43,525 bases of DNA. It comes from Prevotella sp. Lineage in GTDB: Bacteria > Bacteroidota > Bacteroidia > Bacteroidales > Bacteroidaceae. The stretch covers positions 1-43,525 of the forward strand of contig JAGCRH010000004.1 of the NCBI GenBank assembly GCA_017964785.1, written 5' to 3'. The notes under the pieces are model-generated. The model searched no databases. It was not told where the DNA came from and saw only the letters and a list, made by a program, of their open reading frames with translations. Shown one piece after another: positions 32,730 through 39,862 of this stretch; the first letter of the stretch is position 1, and each line of letters opens with the position of its first letter. The position numbers and the translations under genes are program-made.

Positions 32730-34000
32730 TTTTTGCGATGTTTGCAGTCTGTGCCTGCACATCGACGGCTCAGACGCCGACAGATTTTACTAAGGGTACC
32801 AGTGTCAATGGCTGGCGTGGCCCTCAGAACAATGGTACTTATCCTGACACTGGTCTGCTTAACGAATGGCCTGCTGATGGACCTCAGAAAATCTTCGAGG
32901 TCGAGGATGCTGGCAAGGGCTATTCCAGTGCCCAGGTGGTGGGTGACCGTATCTACCTGACGGGTCTCAATGATCAGGAAGATAAGGAGATGCTCAGTTG
33001 CTATAACCTTGACGGCACGAAGGTCTATGCCGTGGAATATGGCAGCCATTGGAACGGATCCTATCCCGAGGTTCGTACAACAGCCACATTCAGTGATGGA
33101 TGTCTCTATGTCATCAGTGGCATGGGTGAGATTGTTTGTATCAATGCTGCCGACGGTAAAATCCTATGGACGGTAGATGGTGGTTCTAAGTATGGTCGCA
33201 AGACGGGCAACTGGGGTACCAGCGAGTGCCCGCTGGTCTATGATGACAAGGTGGTTTATACCCCCTGTGGTGACCAGACGACCATCGTGGCCCTCAACAA
33301 GTTCACTGGTGAAGAGGTTTGGAAGAGTCGTGCTCTAGGTGACAAGAGTGGCTATGTCAGTCCCATCCTTATTGAGTACAAAGGCAAGCGCCAGATTATC
33401 GGTTCTACATCGCTCAACGTGTTTGGTGCCAATCCGGAGACGGGCGAGATTGAGTGGACCTTTGACGACTGGGGCCCCCGTCACTATGGCAACTCCAGCC
33501 GTTGGGACAATATCGCTCCCAACTCGGCTCTCTATCGCGACGGCAAGTTCTTCTTCTGTCACGGCTACGATATCAATGGTTTCCAACTGCAGTTGGCCGA
33601 CGACTTGAAGAGTGTCAAACTGGTGTGGCGCACTGAGACCCTCGACACCCATCACGGCGGTTATGTGCTTGTGGGCGACAATATCTATGGTTCCAACTGG
33701 ATCAACAACAATGCAGGCAACTGGTGCTGCATCGACTGGAACACAGGCGAGACGAAGTACGAGACTGCCTGGCAGGGCAAGGGAAAGGGCTCTATCATTA
33801 CCGCCGACGGCAAACTCTTCTGTTATGACGAGCGTCGTGGCACGGTGGGCTTGGTAAAGGCAGATCCCTCGAAGTTTGAGGTGACAAGCGAATTCCGCAT
33901 CACCAAGGGCAGCGGTCCATATTGGGCTCACCCCACCATCAGTAATGGCGTGCTTTATGTCCGTCACGCAGGCGCTTTCTATGCCTACAAAATCAAATAG
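32714..34000 (+). CDS. Secreted PQQ-like beta-propeller protein
   Basis: This 428-residue exported protein has a signal peptide (MRNYLIFAMFAVCACTSTAQ) cleaved after the TAQ-like ending; lipidation at one of the two cysteines is possible but the lipobox is poor. It opens with NGWRGPQNNGTYPDTG, the WRGP-type start of PQQ-like propellers, followed by repeats such as CINAADGKILWTVDGG, ALNKFTGEEVWKSR and CIDWNTGETKYE. It is the fifth propeller of the cluster and overlaps the permease by 16 nt, suggesting co-expression with the transporter. Confidence 0.88.
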   Translation: MRNYLIFAMFAVCACTSTAQTPTDFTKGTSVNGWRGPQNNGTYPDTGLLNEWPADGPQKIFEVEDAGKGYSSAQVVGDRIYLTGLNDQEDKEMLSCYNLDGTKVYAVEYGSHWNGSYPEVRTTATFSDGCLYVISGMGEIVCINAADGKILWTVDGGSKYGRKTGNWGTSECPLVYDDKVVYTPCGDQTTIVALNKFTGEEVWKSRALGDKSGYVSPILIEYKGKRQIIGSTSLNVFGANPETGEIEWTFDDWGPRHYGNSSRWDNIAPNSALYRDGKFFFCHGYDINGFQLQLADDLKSVKLVWRTETLDTHHGGYVLVGDNIYGSNWINNNAGNWCCIDWNTGETKYETAWQGKGKGSIITADGKLFCYDERRGTVGLVKADPSKFEVTSEFRITKGSGPYWAHPTISNGVLYVRHAGAFYAYKIK

Positions 34001-34020
34001 AACAACACAAAAACTAAACA

Positions 34021-34854
34021 ATGAAAGCATTTGTAGGTGAACTGTTAGGCACGTTTGTCCTGACACTTTTCGGTTGTGCCTGTGTGGCCTGTGCCGTGCT
34101 CTTTGGCGAATACGTCAGTATTTTCCAAGTGGGCATGGTATGGGGCATTGGTGTGACACTGGCTATTTATCTGACGCGTTATCTGTCGTGTGCCCATCTC
34201 AACCCTGCCGTCTCTGTGGCAATGGTTGTTGCTGGACGTATGAAGGCCGGTAAGTTGCCGTCTTATCTTGTTGCTCAGTTTGTAGGCGCTATCTTAGCAG
34301 GCCTGATGCTCTACGTACTCTTCTCGCCGTCGATAGCCAATTACGAGGCTATACATGGTATCGTTCGTGGTACGGTAGCGAGTGTTGACACGGCACGTAT
34401 GTTTGGTGAGTTCTATCCCAATCCTGGCGATGCCTCCGTGGCGGTGGTCTCACTGCCACTGGCAATGCTTGCTGAGGGCTTTGGCACATTCCTCTTGGCG
34501 TTGTTTATCTTCTGTCTGACGGAAGGGTGCAACGTAGGGCGTCCCAGCGAACCCCTTCAGCCGCTCTTTATCGGACTGACAGTAGCGAGTATCATCTTCT
34601 TCGTGGCACCGTTGACTCAGGCCGGTCTGAACCCAGCCCGTGATGCAGGTCCGCGACTTGTGGCTTATGTCATGGGATGGCAGTCGGCAGCGCTGCCCGA
34701 TGCAGTAGGCGGCTGGTTCTGGGTTTACATACTGGCACCTGTCGTTGGTGCGATCGTCGCAGCCCTTTGCTTCCGTTGTTTCCTTGAACCCTTGTTGGTA
34801 TCGAAAAACAAAGAAGACAAACAATGTTGTTGTGGAAAAAAAGTAAAAGAGTAA
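34021..34854 (+). CDS. MIP-family channel, GlpF-like aquaglyceroporin
   Basis: This 277-residue inner-membrane channel has six helices and two half-helices carrying the NPA motifs (LNPAVSV and LNPARDAGPR). The Asp directly after NPAR is typical of glycerol facilitators and not of strict water channels, so glycerol or other small polyols are the likely substrates. No glycerol kinase is adjacent. It starts 20 nt after the last propeller gene. Confidence 0.93.
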   Translation: MKAFVGELLGTFVLTLFGCACVACAVLFGEYVSIFQVGMVWGIGVTLAIYLTRYLSCAHLNPAVSVAMVVAGRMKAGKLPSYLVAQFVGAILAGLMLYVLFSPSIANYEAIHGIVRGTVASVDTARMFGEFYPNPGDASVAVVSLPLAMLAEGFGTFLLALFIFCLTEGCNVGRPSEPLQPLFIGLTVASIIFFVAPLTQAGLNPARDAGPRLVAYVMGWQSAALPDAVGGWFWVYILAPVVGAIVAALCFRCFLEPLLVSKNKEDKQCCCGKKVKE

Positions 34855-34863
34855 AAAAGATAA

Positions 34864-35964
34864 ATGAAAGAAATGAATCAAACACGAATCATTCTCGTGG
34901 GTGGCTTCCTCGGAGCGGGAAAGACCACCCTCATCTGGCGAGTGGCCGAAAAGTTGATGTCTCAAGGCAAAGGTGTTGGTCTGATTACCAACGACCAGGC
35001 TCCTGAACTCGTAGATAGCGAACTCCTGCGCCGTCAGAATCTGGCAGTCAGTGAGGTGGCTGGCAGTTGTTTCTGTTGTAACTTCAATGGTTTTACGGAT
35101 GCCGTAAAGCAAGTGTCAGAGCGTGCCGATTATGTATTGGCAGAGCCGGTAGGTAGTTGTGCAGACCTCTCTGCGACCATTCTCCAACCCCTCAAGAAGT
35201 ATTGGAACACGACATTGCTTGTATCGCCACTGACGGTACTGGCTGATCCCCATCGTCTGACCTCCATCCTTCAGGACGAGGAGGCCGGACTGCATGAGGA
35301 TGCGGCTTATATCTTCCGCAAACAACTCGAGGAGGCTGATATCATAGTAATCACCAAGTCTGACTCTGTATCCGCAGACGCCCTGGCACAGTTGAAGGCT
35401 GATACAGCACAGGCTTTCCCCAACAGTCAGGTGATGACGGTGAGTGCCGTCACTGGCGAAGGTATGGAAGAGTGGCTTCATGAAGTAACCACCCGTACTG
35501 ATGCCGGTAAGCGGTTGCTCGATATCGACTATGACCGTTATGCCCACGGCGAGGCTGTACTCGGATGGCTCAACGGAACGGTGATGCTCCACGCGCCACA
35601 ACCCGCCGATTGGGACAACTTGCTCAACATCCTTATCAACGACCTGAAGACTACTTTCGAACGCGAAGCATTGGCCGTGGGGCATGTGAAGATTATCGCT
35701 GAGAACGGAAAGGACTATGCCATCGCCAATATCACTGGTGCCGAGCATACCTTGACGATACGGAGTGGGGCGGGGGAGAGTACCGATGTGCGTCTCATTA
35801 TCAATGCCCGTGTGGAATGTTCTCCAGAATACCTGGATCAGTTGGTGCGTGATGCCCTCATCCGTACCATTGACGGACGCTATACTGACGAGGTCACTGC
35901 ATGGCGCTACCTGCAGCCTGGTCGTCCCAATCCCACGCACCGTTTCGATAAGGTTGTAGCGTAA
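34864..35964 (+). CDS. CobW/COG0523-family G3E GTPase (metal chaperone)
   Basis: This 366-residue cytoplasmic GTPase has the Walker A motif GGFLGAGKTT near the N-terminus, the metal-binding CXCC motif in GSCFCCNF, and a G-domain TKSD guanine-specificity motif. Family members deliver zinc, cobalt or other metals. The C-terminal half (about 230-366) differs from the usual CobW_C sequence as far as I can read. Placement after an iron-sulfur-rich cluster could suggest metal supply, but this is a guess. Confidence 0.88.
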   Translation: MKEMNQTRIILVGGFLGAGKTTLIWRVAEKLMSQGKGVGLITNDQAPELVDSELLRRQNLAVSEVAGSCFCCNFNGFTDAVKQVSERADYVLAEPVGSCADLSATILQPLKKYWNTTLLVSPLTVLADPHRLTSILQDEEAGLHEDAAYIFRKQLEEADIIVITKSDSVSADALAQLKADTAQAFPNSQVMTVSAVTGEGMEEWLHEVTTRTDAGKRLLDIDYDRYAHGEAVLGWLNGTVMLHAPQPADWDNLLNILINDLKTTFEREALAVGHVKIIAENGKDYAIANITGAEHTLTIRSGAGESTDVRLIINARVECSPEYLDQLVRDALIRTIDGRYTDEVTAWRYLQPGRPNPTHRFDKVVA

Positions 35965-35970
35965 GTCCTT

Positions 35971-36870
35971 ATGAAACCAGCACTGATCTTCCAGCAGTAT
36001 ATCTGGCTCATCAACGCCTTCCGCCGTCATGGGCGGATGACGCTTGATGAACTCAATGAGCGGTGGGTGAGAGAGGAGGTGGCAGAAGGCAATCCTCTCT
36101 CACGCTCCACCTTCAACCGCCACCGTGATGCCATTCTTGATATGTTTGGTGTCATCATCGACTGCGACGCAAAGAACGGGTATAAGTATTTCATTGCCAA
36201 TCGCGAGGTGCTCGATGATGACAGCCTCGAACGATGGATGCTCTCCACCATGACTGTGGGCGGTGTGCTCTCCGACAGCATCTCACTCAAAGACCGGATT
36301 ATCTTGGAGAATGTGCCCGCAGGCGAAGAGTTCTTGCAGACCATCATCCGTGCTATCAAGTCGGGCAAGAAGATCCTGATGACCTATCAGCGTTTTGGAG
36401 CCGAAAGTTATGAGAAGGTGGTGGCACCCTACGCCCTCAAACTCTTCCATCAGCGCTGGTATATGCTGTCGTTCACGGGTCGCCACTACGCCACCTATTC
36501 CTTAGACCGTATGCTGGCTGTCAGTCTTACCGACGAGGACTTTGAGATGCCCAAGGACTTCTCACCCCAGGACTATTTCGCAGAGTATTTCGGGGTGCTG
36601 ACAGACGAGACCCCGATGGCCCATGTCGTCATTCGCACCTATGGCAAGACGCCCAACTATTTCCGTACGCTGCCTCTCCATCAGTCGCAGCGTGAGGTGG
36701 CGAGCACGGACAACTATACGGACTTCGCCTTCGACATCCGTCCCACCGCCGACTTCATAGGAGAGTTGCTCTCTCATGACGAAGGTCTCGAAATACTTGA
36801 ACCTGCATCCCTCCGCCAGCAGTTTCAACAGCGGGTAGAGGCCATGCTTCGACGGTATAATCCTACATAA
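35971..36870 (+). CDS. WYL-domain transcriptional regulator
   Basis: This 299-residue protein has an N-terminal helix-turn-helix region (about 1-85; SRSTFNRHRDAILDMFG) and a WYL domain (about 140-215; QRWYMLSFTGRHYATYSLDR), followed by a WCX-like C-terminal extension (about 225-299). WYL regulators sense small ligands or nucleic acids. It is 6 nt after the GTPase gene and 10 nt before the transporter, so it is part of the plus-strand run and might regulate this end of it. Confidence 0.9.
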   Translation: MKPALIFQQYIWLINAFRRHGRMTLDELNERWVREEVAEGNPLSRSTFNRHRDAILDMFGVIIDCDAKNGYKYFIANREVLDDDSLERWMLSTMTVGGVLSDSISLKDRIILENVPAGEEFLQTIIRAIKSGKKILMTYQRFGAESYEKVVAPYALKLFHQRWYMLSFTGRHYATYSLDRMLAVSLTDEDFEMPKDFSPQDYFAEYFGVLTDETPMAHVVIRTYGKTPNYFRTLPLHQSQREVASTDNYTDFAFDIRPTADFIGELLSHDEGLEILEPASLRQQFQQRVEAMLRRYNPT

Positions 36871-36880
36871 AAGAAACACG

Positions 36881-37819
36881 ATGAAAAGACTTTGTAAACT
36901 GATCTCAGACTATATGGGTGTGCTGGTGCTGTTGGCTGCTGTGGCGGCACTGCTCTGGCCAGAGGTGTTCAGCCGTATCAAGCCTACTGTCATTAATCCA
37001 TTGCTGGGTGTCATCATGTTTGGCATGGGTCTGACATTGCGCTGGGAGGATTTCCGTGTGGTGTTCAGCCGCCCTAAGGATGTCATTATTGGTTGTCTGG
37101 CACAGTTTACGGTCATGCCGCTGTTGGCTTTTTTGCTGGCCCGTCTCTTTGCACTCGATGAGGCCCTGACGGTAGGTGTGGTGCTGGTGGGCTGTTGTCC
37201 GGGTGGCACAGCGTCGAATGTCATCACCTATCTGGCAAAGGGCGACCTTGCCCTGTCGGTAGGCATGACGGGTGTGTCAACCCTGTTGGCTCCTGTGATG
37301 ACACCTCTGCTGGTATGGCTCCTGGCTGGCAAGACTGTTGATGTCGATGTGGCCGCCATGTTCCTGAGCATCCTCTGGGTGGTCATCCTGCCTATTGTGG
37401 CCGGACTGGTGGTGAAGCGCTTCTTGCCCAGACTCACGGAGCGGGCCACGGCCTATCTGCCTGCGCTGTCGTCACTTGCCATTGCCGCCATCGTGCTCAT
37501 CGTCATCTCTGCCAGCGCACACAAGTTGCTTTCTGGCGGACTGGTCATCGTGGCTGTCGTGATGCTTCATAATATCGGTGGTCTCACCATCGGCTATCTC
37601 ATCGCCAGTCTGCTTGGTCTGTCTTGGCCCAAGCGTAAGGCACTCAGCGTCGAGGTGGGCATGCAGAATTCAGGCCTTGCCTCGTCGCTTGCCACCCTCC
37701 ACTTCGCAGCCTATCCGATGGCCACCATCCCTGGGGCGGTGTTCAGCGTGTGGCACAATATCAGTGGAGCCATCGTCGCCCGTATCTATGCAAGAAAAGC
37801 GAAATATGATGAAAGATAA
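36881..37819 (+). CDS. BASS-family (bile acid:sodium symporter-like) transporter
   Basis: This 312-residue inner-membrane protein has about nine or ten hydrophobic helices. Family motifs include the helix-break GCCPGGTASNVITYLAKGDLA in two parts (CCPGGTASNV and YLAKGDLALSV) and a later VEVGMQNSGLASSL. Bacterial members carry organic anions such as bile acids, pantoate or keto acids with sodium. Substrate cannot be set from sequence. It overlaps the NUDIX gene by 14 nt. Confidence 0.93.
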   Translation: MKRLCKLISDYMGVLVLLAAVAALLWPEVFSRIKPTVINPLLGVIMFGMGLTLRWEDFRVVFSRPKDVIIGCLAQFTVMPLLAFLLARLFALDEALTVGVVLVGCCPGGTASNVITYLAKGDLALSVGMTGVSTLLAPVMTPLLVWLLAGKTVDVDVAAMFLSILWVVILPIVAGLVVKRFLPRLTERATAYLPALSSLAIAAIVLIVISASAHKLLSGGLVIVAVVMLHNIGGLTIGYLIASLLGLSWPKRKALSVEVGMQNSGLASSLATLHFAAYPMATIPGAVFSVWHNISGAIVARIYARKAKYDER

Positions 37820-38309
37820 TAGTGAGGAACGTTTTCCGATTGTGGATGAGGAGGGCTGTGTGATCGGCTCTGCCACGAGGGGCGAGTGTCACAGCGGTTC
37901 AAAACTGCTGCACCCTGTGGTTCATCTCCATGTGTTTAATTCGCGAGGCGAGGTCTATCTGCAGAAGCGTCCTGAGTGGAAGGATATCCAACCGGGCAAG
38001 TGGGACACCAGTGTGGGAGGCCATATCGACTATGGCGAGACGCCTGAGCAGGCATTAGTAAGAGAGGTACGCGAGGAATTAGGTATCACCGACTTCGTGC
38101 CGGAACGGGTGGGGCAGTATGTCTTCGAGAGCCGTCGAGAACGGGAGTTCGTCTATGTCCACCGTACCATCTACGACGGGCCTGTGTGTCCTTCTGCCGA
38201 AGAACTCGATGGTGGCCGTTTCTGGACGCTCGATGAGATCCGTTCTGCCATTGGCCAGAACATTCTTACGCCTAACTTTGAGAGCGAATTCCAGAAATTC
38301 TTCTTGTAA
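37806..38309 (+). CDS. NUDIX hydrolase
   Basis: This 167-residue protein contains a complete Nudix box, in two parts GGHIDYGETPEQ and ALVREVREELGI (GX5EX7REUXEEXGU), near residues 72-94. The start is at 37806 or the adjacent ATG at 37809, overlapping the transporter end; the longer in-frame extension lies in the transporter gene. It probably cleaves a nucleoside-diphosphate-linked or prenyl-diphosphate-type substrate. It is the last gene of the long plus-strand run. Confidence 0.92.
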   Translation: MMKDNSEERFPIVDEEGCVIGSATRGECHSGSKLLHPVVHLHVFNSRGEVYLQKRPEWKDIQPGKWDTSVGGHIDYGETPEQALVREVREELGITDFVPERVGQYVFESRREREFVYVHRTIYDGPVCPSAEELDGGRFWTLDEIRSAIGQNILTPNFESEFQKFFL

Positions 38310-38339
38310 GTCATTAGCATTCTTTAACGAAAAAACTTC

Positions 38340-38368
38340 AAGGGTGTACCGACTTATGGTACACCCTT
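38340..38368 (+). terminator. Perfect 11-bp inverted repeat after the NUDIX gene
   Basis: AAGGGTGTACC (38340-38350) and its complement (38358-38368) flank a 7-nt loop, 30 nt after the NUDIX stop. It may terminate the long run, though the following T-stretch is weak (CTTCTTCT). It also covers the spacer of the promoter that follows, so an operator role is equally possible. Confidence 0.5.
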
Positions 38369-38372
38369 CTTC

Positions 38373-38380
38373 TACCTTTG
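38373..38380 (+). promoter_or_regulatory. Promoter -7 box before the small ORFs
   Basis: TACCTTTG, followed by GCAGCC, is a good Bacteroidota -7 box 41 nt before the ATG at 38422. The -33 region is occupied by the inverted repeat and is not a clean TTG. Confidence 0.5.
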
Positions 38381-38421
38381 CAGCCGTAAACAATTATGTC
38401 GAACTAAAAAAGTATAAGATT

Positions 38422-38520
38422 ATGGCTGGATTATTTCTGATGTTTGTAATGGCGATTGCCCTCGGCAGTCTGGCAGATGGTTATGTGGAAGTGCTGAATC
38501 ATGTTGATGAGACTCATTGA
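38422..38520 (+). CDS. 32-residue small membrane protein candidate
   Basis: A 33-codon reading frame starts at the ATG at 38422, a short distance after a promoter-like box. The product begins MAGLFLMFVMAIALGSLADG, almost entirely one hydrophobic helix, with an acidic C-terminal tail. It overlaps the next small frame by 20 nt. It is too short for family assignment. A small inner-membrane peptide or a type I toxin-like peptide are possible. Confidence 0.45.
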   Translation: MAGLFLMFVMAIALGSLADGYVEVLNHVDETH

Positions 38521-38659
38521 CCGCTGCCTCTCAGCCCTCTTCCGAGTGGCCGACTACGTTACCAGCAGGTGCCCCATTCTCTCCACCAAAAGCCCTGCTG
38601 GTAACGACCTCCCTCCCCGTACCATCCGCTTCTCGTCAGATGATGTGGTGATGGATTAA
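38501..38659 (+). CDS. 52-residue small ORF containing a 13-bp inverted repeat
   Basis: This frame starts at ATG 38501 (alternatively 38507) and overlaps the previous small ORF. The product, beginning MLMRLIDRCLSALFRVADYV, is amphipathic at its start and has no recognised domain. The middle codons contain the perfect inverted repeat 38557-38606. It is plausibly cotranscribed with the upstream 32-residue frame. Confidence 0.4.
   Translation: MLMRLIDRCLSALFRVADYVTSRCPILSTKSPAGNDLPPRTIRFSSDDVVMD
38557..38606. repeat. Perfect 13-bp inverted repeat, 24-nt loop
   Basis: CGTTACCAGCAGG at 38557-38569 pairs fully with 38594-38606. No T-run follows, so a simple terminator is unlikely. It would form a strong hairpin in the mRNA of the 52-residue frame. 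Confidence 0.8.
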
Positions 38660-38675
38660 AATATACGCGCTATAA

Positions 38676-38707
38676 TTTGGTGGTTTGAGAAAAAGTTGCT
38701 ATCTTTG
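38676..38707 (+). promoter_or_regulatory. Promoter of the polyvalent kinase-like gene
   Basis: TTTG at 38676-38679, a 20-nt spacer and TATCTTTG at 38700-38707 fit the Bacteroidota consensus, 17 nt before the ATG at 38725. Confidence 0.75.
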
Positions 38708-38724
38708 CACAAACTTAAAATAAA

Positions 38725-39378
38725 ATGAACAATGACATTCTTGAATCAGTTTCACAAGGAGGCTATGGAGCGTACGATGCGGAAAATCGAAGAATCAAAG
38801 AAATCTCCGATGAACTCCAAAGACTTTGCCGATTACATGAGGCGCAACCTCGAACAGGCCAAGAAGATAGAGGCCGCTTCGAAATAGAGCAACGCCTAGC
38901 CGAACAATACGCCAAATCTGTGGGGATGTGGATTCCTATGGACGAGGTGTTTGATTTGGGCACTCCTGGCCCAAGCGGTAACGAAAATGACACCTATGTT
39001 GCCAAAGATACCATCTTCAAGGTGAACAACCTGCTTAATAGTGGTAGTATTTGTAACTTGTTGGACAAGATTATTCTTCATAATCTGGTATTCCCTAATA
39101 CAGCCTACAAGTTGAAAGGTTCTGCTGGCTATGACGGCAGAAGTGTGATGCCTGTTTTGGAGCAAGAGCGCATTTGCAATGCCCAGCCCGCCACACAAAT
39201 CATGATAGACACTTATATGTCAGCCCTTGGTTTTACCAAAGAAAACGACGAAGGCCGATACTCTAATGGTACATACGTTGTATGGGATGTCGTCCCTCGT
39301 AATGTTCTGGTAGATGCCGATGGTGACATGTATGTGGTAGACGCAGAAATAAAAGGATTAAGATCACAGAGTGTCTGA
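38725..39378 (+). CDS. Polyvalent-protein kinase-like domain, orphan
   Basis: This 217-residue protein resembles the putative kinase-like domain found inside very large phage and conjugative-element 'polyvalent' proteins. Kinase-like features are the VVWDVVPRNVLVDADG stretch, comparable to a catalytic loop, and MYVVDAE, comparable to the DFG metal-binding site. The N-terminal helical region (about 20-70) leads into QYAKSVGMWIPMDEVFDLG. No export signal is present. It has its own promoter and stands alone. The assignment is from recalled sequence pattern and is moderate. A second frame, 38765-38887, overlaps its 5' end. Confidence 0.55.
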   Translation: MNNDILESVSQGGYGAYDAENRRIKEISDELQRLCRLHEAQPRTGQEDRGRFEIEQRLAEQYAKSVGMWIPMDEVFDLGTPGPSGNENDTYVAKDTIFKVNNLLNSGSICNLLDKIILHNLVFPNTAYKLKGSAGYDGRSVMPVLEQERICNAQPATQIMIDTYMSALGFTKENDEGRYSNGTYVVWDVVPRNVLVDADGDMYVVDAEIKGLRSQSV

Positions 39379-39387
39379 CACACTGTG
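39365..39387 (+). terminator. Hairpin across the kinase-like gene stop codon
   Basis: CACAGAGTGT and ACACACTGTG form a 10-bp stem with one mismatch and a 3-nt loop across the TGA at 39376-39378. An alternative stem uses TGACAC (39376-39381) with GTGTCA downstream. There is no strong T-run, so termination is only possible. Confidence 0.35.
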
Positions 39388-39862
39388 AACACAAAAGTGT
39401 CAGTAACTTTGTGAGTAATCAGCCCTAAACCTTGGGCAGACCATTTTGGAATGTCAATGATATGTCCTAATAATCAGACAAGCCGCTGCCCATTCCTGTT
39501 ATATTGTGTCGGGATTTTGTCGAGTCATTCCTCATGTGAAATGATGTGTCCTGGATTACAGAGAGCCTTTTTTCAACATGCATTGTTCTGTCTTGGATTT
39601 TAGGAAGGATTCTCTACTTCAGGAGCGTAACGACACAGAAATCATTCATACCATTGGAACGCTAAAATGGTATGCCCTCAAATCCTGACAGACCATTCCT
39701 GGCAAGAAATGGTTTGCCGCCAATTCGCCTTATTCCATTCCGTTTATAGAATGGCACTCCGCTTGAAGCGAACTGGTAGTCCCCTTCAAGGGGAGTCCTA
39801 GTCCGCCTCAAGGGGACTCCAATACTGGCATTTTTTCACTTCATTAAAAAAACCGTAAAAAA
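39379..39862. other. 484-bp gap without genes, rich in short inverted repeats
   Basis: I see no convincing coding frame here. The region holds several short hairpins: CATACCATT/AATGGTATG (39647-39655, 39666-39674), ACCATT/AATGGT (39692-39697, 39708-39713), CCATTC/GAATGG (39735-39740, 39749-39754), and palindromic TCCCCTT/AAGGGGA repeats with direct copies (39778-39820). It separates two convergent genes, so part of it may serve as bidirectional termination. Confidence 0.6.

Noticed and set aside
18648-34000. Reading the five propellers as true PQQ-dependent dehydrogenases
   Set aside because: I see PQQ-like structural repeats but no quinoprotein active-site residues and no PQQ synthesis genes.
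33335-34066. Antisense frame (243 codons) opposite the fifth propeller gene
   Set aside because: The propeller gene shows signal peptide and repeats; the antisense product is a shadow.
35116-36030. Antisense frame (304 codons) opposite the CobW GTPase
   Set aside because: No recognisable domain, and it covers a well-supported GTPase on the other strand.
39778-39820. Possible CRISPR or attachment-site repeats (GGGGACT units)
   Set aside because: Units are short, unevenly spaced and palindromic, with no spacers of regular length and no cas genes.
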